Part shown: in pieces, positions 1 through 11,734 of the stretch
How the letters are laid out: each line of letters starts with the position of its first letter
Numbering within the stretch: the stretch's first letter is position 1
From: Diabrotica undecimpunctata
Lineage: Eukaryota; Arthropoda; Insecta; Coleoptera; Chrysomelidae
Assembly: GCF_040954645.1 (NCBI RefSeq)
Contig: NC_092803.1
Span: 69,010,427 to 69,074,426, forward strand
DNA: 64,000 nt
Direction of reading: 5' to 3'
Made by a program: the position numbers and the translations under genes
Notes under the pieces: generated by a model
Told to the model about the DNA's origin: nothing
Databases searched by the model: none
Seen by the model: the letters and a program-made list of their open reading frames with translations, nothing else

Positions 1-1089
1 CACCATGTGGCAGATCTTCGTCCAATGAACTATCTTTCGTGATATTGGCCGAATTTAAGGACACCGATCATTACCTGATTTTAAACGCGTACAGCGTACA
101 GCTTCAGGGCATGACACATTTTTGTTGTGGAGCCATCTTTTACTACTGACAAAATCTATATCTCGTGGAGAGAAACAGTTGCTCAAGATGTTAACTGGTT
201 TATTATCCATCCACTTTATTGCAGCTACCTTTTGTTTTGTACTAAACATAAATTCTCCACGGCACATCTTTTTTACTTTTATAGATATCTGGTAATCACT
301 TTCTGTGTGGCTATCAAACATCCCTTGTTTTTTAAACAGTTCGCAAGGTTTCTAACAATCTTTTTGCCTAGGTACTTTGCTCTGTCAACTTCTGCCGACT
401 TTCCAGTGTAAATATGGAAATTCTATATATAGCCTGTAATTAAGTCTGCCAAGCACCATACATTATAGCCTTGTTTGACAGGCTTCATGAGCATGTATTG
501 TTTGAGTGATGGTATGCCCTTGTGCAGTTTGTCATATCTAGGTTTTCCTCGAGGCACTGCATTAAAAAATTTTTGTTAATTAGTTTTTTGTATCTCTTAG
601 ATCCAAATACTTGCCAAACTGTTGATACGCCTAAATATGGATCAGTGAATCAGTAATAGGAAAGCTGAGGAAGTGTATGTATTTTCACTATAATCATTAC
701 TTAAATTAGACCTTCAGCTCCTCTAGATTTATATCTTACCAATTATTAGATGGACCGGGTTGATTTGTCTTATTAGCGCTTCTAGGCCAATTCTGGTTTG
801 CATATAGATTAATCTGATAAACTATCGTATCAAGAATATCTAAATCAAAAATGTTGGTGAAATAATCGATTTCTTTGCCTTTAATGTTAAAATCGTATGC
901 AGAATTGGCATCTTTGGAAAAATCAAGTGTAGGGTTGTCAAATAAATCTGTGTTTTGATCCCATTCCTCATCATTTTCTTCACCTTTACTATCTTCCGAT
1001 ACATATGGTTGAAAATGTAACGGAGATATAGGGAAAAAATTTACCTGAATATTAAGCATGTGAAGATTACAAACAGGCTGTATTCGCAC
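1..1089 (-). pseudogene. Degenerate piggyBac-type transposase (partial)
   Basis: Minus-strand blocks read as a decayed piggyBac (DDE_Tnp_1_7) transposase. An acidic N-terminal part (1089-736) contains IDYFTNIFDLDILDTIVYQ, like the family's conserved start of the domain. About 700-560 gives WSTDPYLGVSTVWQVFGSKR. About 555-425 gives KGIPSLKQYMLMKPVKQG, the segment after the second catalytic Asp. The block at 321-55 gives VAAIKWMDNKPVNILSNC, the typical C-terminal region. The blocks are in different frames and the stretch around the first catalytic Asp is missing between the second and third blocks. It is therefore a dead, internally deleted copy running off the left edge. No terminal repeats or TTAA site were identified. 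It lies upstream of serine protease homolog gene 1. The family call is firm; exact ends are not. Confidence 0.75.
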
Positions 1090-1506
1090 CAGAAAAATCT
1101 TTCAAATTTGTAAGTTCTTCGAAAGCACCTTCATCTGCTTCAATGTTTCTTATTGTCATGTAAAGAATATAAATAAGCTAATACAGCCTCAGCATATCTG
1201 GGGTTATTTAGATCCCACATTTCTAAAATAAAATAATAAAAATGAACAACGAGGATGGTCGGTGGAAAGTATATAACTCACTTACAAATATAGATTTAGC
1301 ATACGTCAAATACGTTCTATTATCATTGTTTTTATATAAATGTCTGTATAAAAGTCAAAAGAATAGAAAAATAATATCTAAATCCTTAGCACTCACCCTG
1401 GGGGTAGAAACTATAGGAGACCAAGGTTCAGACCATTTGGGCTGAAGCGTCTTTGAAGAAGAAAATTCATTAAATATTTATAAAAAAAAGTACTTATGTT
1501 TTTTAG

Positions 1507-1706
1507 TCCTGGACCAAACGATATCACTCTTGTAAGGTTAAACCAATCTTTTGTGTTCAATGATGTTGTGAAACCCATTCAATTACCAGAACCAGGAGCT
1601 ATAGTAGAAGGTACTGCTGATCTTATTGGTTATGCTCGTAATGAAACAGTAGATACAAATTTCCATTTAGAATATATACTGGACTTGCCCATTTTAGATT
1701 TTGCAG
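1507..1706 (+). CDS. Serine protease homolog gene 1, internal exon with catalytic-Asp region
   Basis: This exon of a trypsin/chymotrypsin-fold (S1A) protein encodes NDITLVRLNQSFVFNDVVKP, the block that carries the catalytic Asp (the second residue) and the strand after it. The 3' splice site is TTTTTTAG before 1507 and the 5' splice site is GTAATT from 1707. The exon begins in phase 2 and ends in phase 1. Its one-base overhang joins the last exon at 7356 to give ...LDFA-D-CNKTV, which fits the family at the Cys after the strand. The exon with the activation site and catalytic His is not seen between 1 and 1506, so it probably lies left of the window, beyond the piggyBac fragment. Secreted extracellular function is assumed from the family. 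The 5.6-kb intron after it holds a LINE and a Tc1 copy. Confidence 0.8.
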
Positions 1707-1949
1707 GTAATTTTATTATAACTGGTTAACAAAATTGATCTTTAAATGTTAAATGAATTATTTATTTCACCCTAATATTAACTGTATTGACGATAGTCTT
1801 AGATTCATCTTTAGAATCTGCCATCATATATATAGAAGAGGCCGGTAGGTCCTTATCTGTACGTCATTACTGCCTGACAAGATACAATATATACTTTTAG
1901 TCTAGCATCAGTGTCTACCATATGTGAAAAATACTTACTGTCTGTTGTA

Positions 1950-3330
1950 AATAAACAGATATTTTGTTATCTAACGTCTTATTTACATTATTAGTGTCAG
2001 TATCATCATCATAACTATCATCAAAATTATCACCATAAGCATTATCATCTGTTAACCCCTTGCACTCACTGTTTGACATAGATCTAATCCATCCTCTTTT
2101 ACTGTTTTCTATCCTATGCTTTCTGCATCCAATTTCCTGTGGTTTTTCGTATGTCATCCATCTTGTTGATGGTCTACCTCGGTGTCTCTTGTTTACTCTA
2201 GGTTTCCATTATAAGTCTTTTATCCACCTATTATCATTTAAACGTGCCATATTTCTAGCCCATCTCAATTTGACTCAAGCAATATTTTCTTTTATGATAT
2301 TTGTTGTTTTAGTCCTCTCTCTTACCCTTCTTGTTATTCCCAGCTTTCTATTGCTTTCTTTTCCTTTCCATTGATCTTTGAATTACTCTTAATTTAGAGG
2401 CAGATTGTTAAGTCAAAGTTTATGTTTCGGAATCACTTATTACTGGTAGTATACATGTATTGTAAATTGTTTTCTTTAAGGAAATCGGTAGCGTTCCTTT
2501 TAGAATATGTTGCGTCTTACCAAACACTGCGCATTTCAAACATATACGGCACTGACTCTCACAGGTTTTATTGTCTTTCCTAATATTATTTTGTATTCCT
2601 AGTAAATATATCTAAATATTTGATTTACTTCGTTACCATTTATACTCATAACATCACTTGGAACTAAATTGTTTATGTATTATGTTTTTTGAAAGTTTAT
2701 GTTTGGGTCTACTTGTTATATTGCCTGTTTTAGTTCTTCCATCATTTTGTAACCTTCATTTAAACTCTGAGCTGTAATAACCATATCATCTGCAAAACAC
2801 AAGTAACTTAAGTATTCACCATAAATATTTATTGCCTTTCTAGGTTAATCTAGTTCCTCAAACGCATATTCCAGTGCTGACGTGAATAGTTAGAGGGAGA
2901 TGGTGTCGCCCTGTCTAATTCCTGACTTAATCCTATATTTATCCATAAAATGATGGAGTTTAACAGATGCTGTTGCATTGTTGTTGTTGTTCATTATAAT
3001 CAAAACACGTTTAAATCAGTGTTTTTAGTGCTTGTAGGTGGTCATTTGTTCTATAGCTTTCCCAAACCCAGCTTGCCCGTAAAGATGATAGGAAACCAAT
3101 TTTCGTTTTAAACATTTCGTGATGATTTTGGTAAAGCATTTGTAAATATTAGACGAGAGACTTATTGACATATAATTCACTAGATCTAATATATCCATTT
3201 TTTGTGTATTAGGATAGTGATTGCATTACTCCACTTTGTAGGAACTACACCTTTGGTTTAGTCTCCCGGGGCCTTGTTGGTTTTCGTTTCCTTTAGATTT
3301 TATTTCACTTTATCCATAATTATGTTAGGC
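1950..3330 (-). mobile_element. Degenerate LINE, reverse transcriptase and C-terminus (RTE-like)
   Basis: Reading the minus strand from high to low coordinates, broken frames give a non-LTR reverse transcriptase. These include a block like NYRPISLLSNIYK near 3190-3110, SGIRQGDTISL near 2930-2890 followed by a stop, and YLCFADDMVITAQ near 2810-2770, the catalytic box. The C-terminal signature RHRGRPSTRWM lies near 2180-2150. The 3' end passes into a GAT-rich stretch near 2035-1990, as is common for RTE-type LINEs. There are many stops and frameshifts, so it is inactive. It lies inside the intron of serine protease homolog gene 1 in antisense orientation. The 5' boundary is unclear and AT-rich sequence up to about 4150 may belong to it. 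Clade assignment is by motif memory only. Confidence 0.7.
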
Positions 3331-4159
3331 AGAAGTTTGAATCCTTTGTTTGTTACTTTGCGTTCTCTAATATGTGAGTTCTCTTTTTGTAACTAGCTTG
3401 TATATAGTTTTTTTTTAAACTTTTTGTGGCTCTAGTATTCTCTCTCTATTTGTTGTTTTATTGTTTTCCTTCTTTTTTAGTTAAAATAATTTGTTTTTTT
3501 CCTATTACAAAGCTTTCTTCTGAGTATCTTCATATTTCCATTTTCCTCAATCAGTATTTGTATTTTCTCACTATTATCTTAGTAAGCTTTTGAGTTTAGC
3601 TCAATCGCCTTTCTGCCCCCCTCTCTTGGTGTTCATTTCTTGAATAAGCTTTTTGATTTTTTTTAATATTTACCGTGTCATTTTCGGTCAAAAGAGAGTG
3701 GTTAAGGACCCGATTTAGAGCTTTTACATAATCGTTTGTGTTTTTCATTTCATTTGGTTTTTTTATTTTATCATTTTTTCATTTCTTTTCTCTGCACTAA
3801 TCTTGTTTTATCACTTTTTATCTTTACTGTGGCCCTCACTGCACAATGATCACTATCAATGCTAAGCTGATTTAATACTGTGACATCTTTGACTTATCTT
3901 TTATAAGTTATTATGAATAAATATAATTCACTTTTTATCCTTTCATTTTGACTTACCTTTGTCAATCGTCTATGTAGTTTCTGTTGTAAGAAGTTATTCA
4001 TCAAATATAATTGACGGTTATGAAGGACATTTAATAGTGTCTGACTTCTCTAGTTTTTTCTCTGAAGCATCAGGTGTAACAAACTGTCCAAGTTTATTCA
4101 CTGCTTTTGACATTTTTTTAAGTATAGTTATCAACCGTTTGGTCAAGTAAATTATAATC

Positions 4160-4243
4160 ATCTGATCATAAATATGATGATCATAAACCAGATCATATCT
4201 GGTTTTTGTTAATATGAGCTTTATTTATTTATTTATTTATTTT
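4160..4243. repeat. Short palindromic stretch and (TTTA)n microsatellite
   Basis: A TGATCATAAATATGATGATCA-like inverted segment is followed by an ACCAGAT...ATCTGGT inverted repeat (4187-4203). A run of TTTA units occupies 4220-4243. No coding potential is seen. Confidence 0.6.
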
Positions 4244-4639
4244 GGAGGATAGGAAACTAGAGATAACTTTGCAGTGAATCTGAAAATTTTTCCCTACGCG
4301 GTTTTTTTTTTGGCAAAAACTCATTGTGAGAAACCTCTTAATTTTCTTCATTTTACTAAAAAGACCGTCAGTCAACATAAATAAATAAAAGTATCCCTGT
4401 TATAATACACGCTTCAAAATAATTTGGGAGACAAAAAGAAAATGCGAGAAAAGGATTTCAAATAGTTTATTTCAAATATTTTTATTAAAAAATTATTAAA
4501 CAAGTGTCCCGAATATAAAATAAACGTTTTTTCTTAGAATGATCGTTCTTAGAACATTAAAAACTCAACATGTCAAAAAATGGTAACAAAAAAAAAATAA
4601 CAAAATTATGTGTTGTCACCTCTCAACAAATTCGACGTT

Positions 4640-5560
4640 AGGTTAAGTTAGTATAGTGTACCTATGACCTTCACGGTTGTTAATTACTGTCCTACATCTG
4701 TAAGGCAAACTCATGATTAGATGGTTAATGTATTGCTGCAGTATTCTGTTCCACTTCATTGAAAGGTCCTCAAACAGTTGCTGTTTTGTACTGAATGCAA
4801 TATTTTGTTGTAAAATGAGTCTGCCCTATATGTCCTATTCATGCTCAATTGGATTTAAATCTGGCGATTGTGCAGGCTATGATAAAACCTTAATTTCATT
4901 CTCTTTGAGGAATGTTCGCACAACCCTGGCAGTATGCGGACGCGCATTAATTGAAATTGGGGACCAGCTTGTTGTGCAAAGAGTACAACAATAGGTTCAA
5001 GAATAATATCGCGGTAGTCTGTTGCATTTAGAAACCTTTCCAGACAAACGAGATTGGTTCTTCCACCAAAAGTGATGCCACCCTATACCATTATACTGCC
5101 GCCTTGCTGTCTATGAACCTTCTGCACGTCTCCAAATTCTTATCCGGCTTGTATCTGGTGCAAATCCAAATCGGAACTTATCTGTGAACAAAGTAGAGGT
5201 CCACTCAGTCTAACCCAATTTGTGCATTCTTGTGCCCACTGAAAACCATGAGCGCGATTTCCTCTGGATAAACCAGACATACCCGGACAGTCTCACAGGT
5301 CTTCGATCATTTAACTCTACTTTATACAGTCTATTTATAATGGTTTGGCCCCTGGTGGGTCTCTTGCAGTCTTATTTGTAACTGTGATGATGTCTTCAAT
5401 CTGGTTGGTTATCCTTGTACACTTCCCGTCATATAAAACTGGTACACTTTTTTTTCCCAATGTAAACCTGGGTTCAGACTGGATACAGTGGTTCGTGAAT
5501 TAATTCGCTGTTGCCATCACAGATAACGGAATTGCACTAAATCTAATTAAAAAAAAATAA
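4640..5560 (-). mobile_element. Degenerate Tc1-type transposase, catalytic and C-terminal part
   Basis: The minus strand shows a Tc1/mariner transposase with several stops. The block near 5310-5160 reads RRPVRLSGYVWFIQRKSR and then a W..TLFTDKFRFGF stretch, where the second catalytic Asp is expected (TDK in place of the usual SDE). The block near 4895-4840 reads PAQSPDLNPIEHE, the signature carrying the last acidic residues. The block near 4800-4690 reads WNRILQQYINHLIMSLPYRC, the usual C-terminal helix. The N-terminal HTH part sits apart, at about 6230-6495, so the element is split by about 700 bp of unrelated sequence. No terminal repeats were found. It lies in the intron of serine protease homolog gene 1. 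Confidence 0.8.
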
Positions 5561-6229
5561 AGTTATTATTAGATAGGTATTATTTTTATCATTAACAACA
5601 AAAAACCGTATTTAATAAATTTACTAACCAGAGATAGGGTTCAGCTAATATCCAAAATATTTGAAGGATCTTTAAACCTAGATTATTGGCACAGGGAACA
5701 TTGGAACGCATCTACTGTATCTAATTTTTTACTTCAATTACCTAGCGAACACGAACTGTATTTTGTATCAATAAGTTTAGTCACAGGCCAACTACCAAAA
5801 TTAATTTATTATTTATTATATGAACGATAACATTAACAAAAACTAACATTATACTTTGACCTACGTAGATTATAAAGTGACAGATCCAATACCTCACTGT
5901 AATGTTTTATTATAATAATTTAAAGTTATGTCTAGATCGATTTTATCTATCACTATATTTGAATTGAAATATTTTCATAAATTATAATAAAACACAAATC
6001 AAGGTATGAGTACTTAATTGAGATAATGAAAAATTACAAAATTAATATGAGAATTTTTTAGGATGCATGTTTAAACAAATTTAATGTGACTGACTGATCG
6101 AGAATGCTCGATGTTTTAGTTTTTAGAATACTCAAAACTGGCGGTCTGTCACACAGCCCTGCTTTTAGCTGATTTCATGTAATATTTTCGTTGAACTGGC
6201 AACAGTGCCCTAGAAATTAGAATGACACA

Positions 6230-6495
6230 TGTGACAAGATCAACTTACACAACTTGAAAAACATGATTTTCGGTAATAAGAGTTGTACCAGTTTTTTATG
6301 ACGCGAACGGTACGTCCTGTATGATGCTAAGCAACATCACCAGATTTTTGATACCTTAACTACAAACGATTGATGACACTTCTGTTCGTTTGCAGGACCT
6401 CAGCAACGTCTCTTTGACTTCGGCCATCTTGAAGCATCCCGATAGCACACCAATGCGTTTCGCGATTTAAATGATATCTCTCCATTATTATCGTC
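6230..6495 (-). mobile_element. Degenerate Tc1-type transposase, N-terminal HTH part
   Basis: On the minus strand, near 6470-6300, broken frames give IGMLQDGRSQRDVAEVLQTN followed by a RYQKSGDV stretch and HTGRTVRV. This is the paired-type helix-turn-helix and linker of Tc1 transposases. It is the natural upstream partner of the catalytic fragment at 4640-5560, and both are on the same strand in the right order. The intervening 0.7 kb (about 5560-6230) shows no coding signal and is either a later insertion or strongly decayed element sequence. Confidence 0.7.
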
Positions 6496-6650
6496 TATTA
6501 AAATGTTAAAACACGTATTTACGTAAATATAGTTACTTATTAAATTAAATTAAGTCAAACTCGTTCACAATGGTCAGAATTAATCACATCAAATTATTAT
6601 ATCTCCCCTTCCGCTGTGTTTATCTGTCATCATCGAACTACTCGTGACCA

Positions 6651-6840
6651 TATAAGGAAATTAGTTACTCAAGCCGATCACCGTATTAGGAATTGAGTGT
6701 GACTTCACAATGTCATCACAGAAACTACCAGTATTCCATCTTCAGCTGATTAGGATATTGGGAAGTTAGTGACTTAAGCTGATCAGCATATTAGGATAAT
6801 AGTGTGACTGCATTATTAGCAGTTGCAAAACTAAATAAAA
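6651..6840. repeat. Imperfect tandem duplication, period about 105 bp
   Basis: The stretch from 6661 (TTAGTTACTCAAGCCGATCA) recurs from 6766 (TTAGTGACTTAAGCTGATCA). Each copy is followed by a TATTAGGA and GTGTGACT block at the same spacing. The two units differ at several positions. No coding potential is seen. Confidence 0.6.
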
Positions 6841-7355
6841 ATAAACATAGACATCGAAAATATTACGTATTAAATTAAAGAAATATTACTTATTATCTTA
6901 TAGACAAAAAACGCATATTAAAGTTTTGTTAATTTTTTTTATAGCCATTCTTATTGGCTACCGTTCAAGTTGGTATAAACAATAATCAACCAAACAACAA
7001 AAAAGATTAAAAACATAAATATTTATTTTTGTATTTGTAGCTAACATTGATTTAAAGCAATGCATATAGGTATCCCCTAGATTATTACCTTAAAAAAATT
7101 GCCAAAATAAGTAAAATTAAGTAGTTAATGAAAAATTAGACTGTTTACTTTTAGATAACTAGACCAATGTTAGGATAGTGTTGTCTGATATGGAAGTTAT
7201 AAGTAATACGTACTGGCTAGATTTATTTAAGTACCTAACATAGATTCTAACCGAATTCATTTTTAGTAGAAATATATAATGTTTTTAACATCATGGACAC
7301 ACATTAAGAGTCTTATAATTTAAATTGATATAATTTCCTATAATGTTTTTTCTAG

Positions 7356-7609
7356 ATTGTAATAAAACTGTAAACAATATGGGTATTAATGTTTTGGACG
7401 AAAAAAGTAACATTTGTGTAGGAAACCCAAACAGGAATGCAAACGACTGTTATCAAGACTATGGTGGGGCTTTGATTCAGAAATCTACTCTAATTGGTCT
7501 CGTTAGTTGGAGTATACAACCGTGTTACGTCTCAGGTGCTCCAGATGTTTTTACTAATGTAGCAAATTTTGTCGATTGGATTAATGAAACTATTGAAAAT
7601 AAAAAATAG
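7356..7609 (+). CDS. Serine protease homolog gene 1, last exon with Ser-to-Tyr change
   Basis: The last coding exon of gene 1 opens after the acceptor TTTTTTCTAG and begins in phase 1, matching the exon ending at 1706. It encodes the C-terminal third of the S1A fold: CNKTVNNMG, a CVGN...DCYQDYGGAL block, then IGLVSWS and the terminal helix FTNVANFVDWINETIE before the stop. The family motif GDSGG, which holds the catalytic Ser, reads QDYGG here, so Ser is replaced by Tyr. Cysteines for the usual disulfides are kept. With no nucleophile the product should be a non-catalytic serine protease homolog. Such proteins act in insects as cofactors or binding proteins. The ORF is otherwise clean, which argues against simple decay. 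Confidence 0.85.
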
Positions 7610-7680
7610 ATGCGGTATTTTGTACTTTGTATTATATGTTAATTTTTTTTCTTTTCAGAATCAAGAGAAAAAAATTTCTG

Positions 7681-7903
7681 GAGCTATTTTCTGGTGGCAT
7701 TTTAATGCAATTACTATTTTAGTTGGGAATAAGCCACAATTTAAGTTTAAAATTTTTGACGTTTTAATTTCTACGTCGGAAATCGTTCTCAAAATACAAA
7801 AAACATTAATAAATTTTTAAAAATAAACTTATTTTAAACCTAAATTGTGGCTTAATTTCAACTAAAATAGTAATTGCATTAAAATGTCACAAGAAAATAG
7901 TTT
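7681..7903. repeat. Palindromic (foldback) repeat, copy 1
   Basis: The left arm (7681-7757) and right arm (about 7826-7903) are inverted copies. They share AATGCAATTACTATTTTAGT and AAGCCACAATTTA against their reverse complements. The loop holds GACGTTTTAATTTC and GGAAATCGTTCTCAAAATAC. The same core recurs at 23526-23718 and 62029-62221. No ORF is present. It resembles a foldback or MITE-like element, and no target duplication was resolved. Confidence 0.75.
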
Positions 7904-7919
7904 CAGAACAATATTGAGA

Positions 7920-9690
7920 AACCGGTATGGGCCTAGTCAACAAATACGACCTATTCAACGTACATAAAAGGGTTAAAGAAATAACAGGGCTGCAAAAAAG
8001 AAACCACAACACAACTCTTTTAGATAAAAGTGGAAATACTATGATAACGACTGACGAAAAACTAAAACAGTGGAAAGAATATATGGGAGAGCTCTTCGAC
8101 GACGAAAGAGGAAACCTACAAGACACATCTTTCGAGGACAGAGAAATAAATATAGAAATTACAAAGGAAAAAATATTGTATGCACTAAAAAACACCAGAA
8201 ACGAAAAAAGCCCGGGGCCAGATCAACTGCCTATTTATATCCTTAAAATAATAGAAAATGAGTACAGGGATGTCCTATTAAAACTCTTTAATGAAATTTA
8301 TCAGTCGGGTGACATACCCAATGAATGGTTGACCTCAACATTTATTTGTCTCCTAAAAAAGAAAAATGCTAGAGAATGTACCGACCACTGCATCATAAGC
8401 CTGATGTCTCACACACTTAAAATGTTTTAAAAGATCATCCATAAACGTATTTACCAAATACTTAATATGGATATCGAAGAAACCTAATTTGGATTCCGTA
8501 GAGGCATAGGTACCCGTGAAGCTCTCTTTGCATTCAACGTACTAATCTAGAAATACATGGATGTGAACCAAGATGTATACGACTGTTCCATAGATTACAA
8601 CAGGGCTTTCGATAAAGTCCTGATGGACGTCCTCAAAGCAAAACAATTACAATACAATGACCTTCGAATTATAACAAATCTATATTATAAACAGCAGGCA
8701 CACATAAGCATTAATGAACACACATGAGAAGAGTTCGAAATTAAAAAAGTAGCGCGACAGGGGTGTGTATTTTCACCACTACTATTCAATGCATACTCTG
8801 AAGAAATTATGAAAAGAGCTCTTGAGGGAGAAACAGCAGAAATAAAGGTCAATGGAATACCAATTAACAATATTAGATATGCTGACGATAATATTATAAT
8901 AGCAGACAACCTTCAAGACCTCCAAAAGCTAATGAATAAGACAGTTGAGTATGGAGAAGAATATTATTATCAATAAACATCAAGAAAACTAAATTTATGA
9001 GGATGTTCATCCTCACTAAATTTACGAGGTGTTGTGTCAAAAATCCAAAATAATGATGAAAGCCTGACAATTAACGGTAAAACTTTAGAACAAATTGAAA
9101 ACTACATCTTGGTACAATAATTAATCATACAAACAATTATTCCAAAGAAATCAAAGTTTGAATAGAGAAAGCACGAACAAACTTCAATAAAATGAGAAAG
9201 GTACTTTGTGCAAGAAAACCGAAGTTAGACTTGAGAGTTAAGCTGGCAAGGTGTTATGTTTTCTCGACTCTGCTTTACGGGATAGAAGCATGGACACTTA
9301 AACGTACACTACTAAAAAGTTGAAAGCATTTAAACTGTAGGTGTATAAAAGAATCCTGAATATATCATGAATCGAGCATGTAAAAAACAACGAAGTCATG
9401 AGAAGAGTCAACAAAAGAATAGAAATATTGGAAACCATCAAGACACGAATGCTACAATACCTGGCGCATGTTATGCATAATGAAAGATACAACATACTTC
9501 AATTAATTATACAAGGGAAAATCCAGGGCAAGAGAAGTGTAGGAAGGAGAAGAATCTCATGGTTGCGTAACTTGAAGGAATGGTACGGATGCACATCAAT
9601 CAAACTAGTGAGAGCGGCAGCATCTAAGATCAGAATAGCCATGATGATTACCAACCTCCGTCGCGGAGATGGCACGTAAAAAAGAAGAAG
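7920..9690 (+). mobile_element. Degenerate LINE with RT and C-terminal region
   Basis: An open stretch at 7927-8430 reads as the start of a non-LTR reverse transcriptase, with NEKSPGPDQLPIYILK and later PNEWLTSTFICLLKKK. After stops and frameshifts the same strand continues. It gives FGFRRGIGTREALFAF near 8485, a stretch like DYNRAFDKVL near 8595, VARQGCVFSPLLFNAYSEEI near 8750 and the catalytic box IRYADDNIIIAD near 8873. The C-terminal domain at 9398-9679 ends in RRRISWLRNLKEWYGC and NLRRGDGT, then an AAGAAGAAG tail. About 1.8 kb of a normally longer ORF is present, so it is 5'-truncated and dead. It lies just 3' of serine protease homolog gene 1. Confidence 0.8.
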
Positions 9691-9699
9691 ATGGGCCTA

Positions 9700-10090
9700 G
9701 CGTTATTCATAGAAATTTTTCGATCATCCCCAATCTACATTTAATCAAAAATTTATATCCTATAAAACAAAAGTTTCTACTTAAATATGCTGCAATTGAA
9801 AAGAATAATACCGCTATATACACTAACAGAAGAAGTTAAAATACATAGAAGAGTAAGATATTAGGATATAATATGCCCTGAACTTGTCACTCTGATAATC
9901 TGGGAATAAGAATAGCAAGAGAAAAACTTAACAACCTAAGGTTCTCTAAAGACATTCTTTTATTTCCGCAGTTAATGGCATTTATTATATTTATTAATTC
10001 AAAAATAATTAGTAGAAGAATTAAGTTGAGCTATGCAGCATATGGTAAATAAAAATACATTTTAAACATGAACATTCCTCTAATGTTAGA
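9700..10090. other. Unassigned AT-rich spacer
   Basis: No ORF, repeat arm or family motif is visible between the LINE tail and the (TC)n tract. Confidence 0.5.
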
Positions 10091-10093
10091 AAA

Positions 10094-10128
<35 letters not shown>

Positions 10129-10133
10129 TCTCT
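10094..10133. repeat. (TC)n microsatellite
   Basis: This is a run of TC dinucleotides with one GT interruption, about 40 bp. Confidence 0.9.
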
Positions 10134-10259
10134 TTTTCATCCTGACCCCCGGAAGGAGTGTAATATTCATCGTGATGTATTGTCCGTCTTCAAAGACCTC
10201 TGTCTCTGGTCACTTCTTTTAACTAGTGCATATTGCATTAATTTAAAAAAAAAATTTTT

Positions 10260-10720
10260 CTTTTCTTTTTCTGTAATTTGATCAATCTATCTTGTTGGGG
10301 ATCTTCCTCGTGATCTACGGCCTTCTACCTTTCCTTGGATAATAAGTCTTTCCATGTTTTCTATGTCTGCTCTCATAACATGTTCAAAATATTTTACTTG
10401 TTAGAGATATACTTTACAAGATAACCGTTTGCTAATTTTTTCAATTAAAATTGAATTATTTGTCCTGTGGTCGGTCCACGGAATTCGTAACATTCTACTC
10501 CAACAGAACATTTTAGTAACGTCTATCTTTCTTCTTGTAGCTAGGGTCTAAGATTCATATTCATACGTCAGTATTGCGAATATTAAGCAGTTAATCAACC
10601 TCATTTTTAGAGTTCGTGAAATTTGAGAGTCCTTTCATATTTTGGCCATCTTTCCTACGGCGACTTTTTCTAGATCACACCTATGTTTTATTTTCATCTC
10701 TTTCTGTAGTAACCCTGTGT
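10260..10720 (-). mobile_element. LINE 3' fragment
   Basis: The minus strand near 10400-10260 gives VKYFEHVMRADIENMERLII, then QGKVEGRRSRGRSPTR and a stop. This is the C-terminal domain found downstream of the RT in RTE/CR1-like LINEs. The upstream part (10700-10400) is badly broken. The fragment ends at the (TA)n tract at 10747. Confidence 0.65.
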
Positions 10721-10744
10721 TTGTGATCACTGATCACTGATCAA

Positions 10745-10746
<2 letters not shown>

Positions 10747-10831
<85 letters not shown>
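10747..10831. repeat. (TA)n microsatellite
   Basis: About 85 bp of pure TA separates two minus-strand LINE fragments. Confidence 0.95.
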
Positions 10832-10834
<3 letters not shown>

Positions 10835-10843
10835 ACGAATTTA

Positions 10844-11400
10844 TTACAGCTGTCGCCGCTTCTCCGCCCCCAATTTCCATCTTTTTCTGTCATATGCAGT
10901 TGCCTCTTCTAAGTCTCTTGCCGCCATTGCTTCATCAATATCGTTGCGCCAACTTCTCCGTGGTCGTTCACTGTTTCGTTTTTCAGGAGGGATCCATTCC
11001 AGTACTCTTCTAGGCCATCTGTACTCTGGTATTCTTTTAACATATCCGAACCAGATTAATTGTTTTCTTTCTATGTCATCATTGATATTTCGCTCCATTT
11101 TCATTGCGTTTCTTATTTGTTCGTTTCTAACTCTCTCCAGCTTCGATCTACCGCAGCTTCGTCTCAGATAATCTATTTCTGTCGTCATAAGTTTGTTTCT
11201 ATTAGATTTGGTGACGTCCCATACTTCCGAACCGTAAAGTGTAATACTTTGGACTATACTACCATAAATGTGTTTTTTGGTTTCTCGTCGAATTGTTTTT
11301 TGCCAGAGAAGAAAGTTTAAGGCACAGGTCGCTGCTCTACCCTTGTTTATTCTTTCCCTGATTTCCTTTCTTGTTGAAAATGTTCACCAAATATTTGCAG
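10844..11400 (-). mobile_element. LINE 3' fragment, C-terminal domain largely open
   Basis: An uninterrupted minus-strand frame at 11188-10844 encodes EIDYLRRSCGRSKLERVRNE and then WFGYVKRIPEYRWPRRVLEW and PRRSWRNDIDEAMAARDLEE. These are hallmarks of the C-terminus of an RTE-type LINE protein. The preceding block (about 11270-11190) gives ITLYGSEVWDVTKSNRNKL, the conserved region just before it, in the same orientation. The copy is 5'-truncated and its 3' end stops at the (TA)n tract. Confidence 0.8.
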
Positions 11401-11561
11401 GATTGCAAACTGATCAATGATCCCAGATATAAATATGAGCTTACAATCTTAAACCGGTTAATCGTGGTTATATGTGGATAATTATTATGTAGTCAATCTA
11501 CTATCATGATCTTGATTTCCTTTTTCCATCCTTTAGGCGCTCTTCTCACAATGATCCACAC

Positions 11562-11570
11562 ATATAAATA

Positions 11571-11633
<63 letters not shown>

Positions 11634-11665
11634 ATATATATATATATATATATATATGTTTATAT

Positions 11666-11727
<62 letters not shown>
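11562..11727. repeat. Interrupted (TA)n tract
   Basis: TA repeats with ATGT and AAAC interruptions run for about 165 bp. The tract cuts into the LINE fragment to its right: the RT frame runs directly into TA codons after SPNYLLL. Confidence 0.9.
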
Positions 11728-11730
<3 letters not shown>

Positions 11731-11734
11731 ATAA

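Noticed and set aside
127..411. Plus-strand frame of 94 codons at the left edge
   Set aside because: Shadow of the piggyBac transposase on the other strand.
1242..1445. Plus-strand frame of 67 codons as first exon of serine protease homolog gene 1
   Set aside because: It lacks the activation and His-block motifs and has no donor in phase 2.
4713..4994. Plus-strand frame of 93 codons
   Set aside because: It is the antisense of the Tc1 transposase C-terminus, whose motifs read on the minus strand.
10744..11013. Long Ile-Tyr repeat frames over (TA)n tracts, here and at 11493-11917, 25899-26135, 27170-27680 and 43344-43592
   Set aside because: These are translations of TA microsatellites, with no real coding signal.
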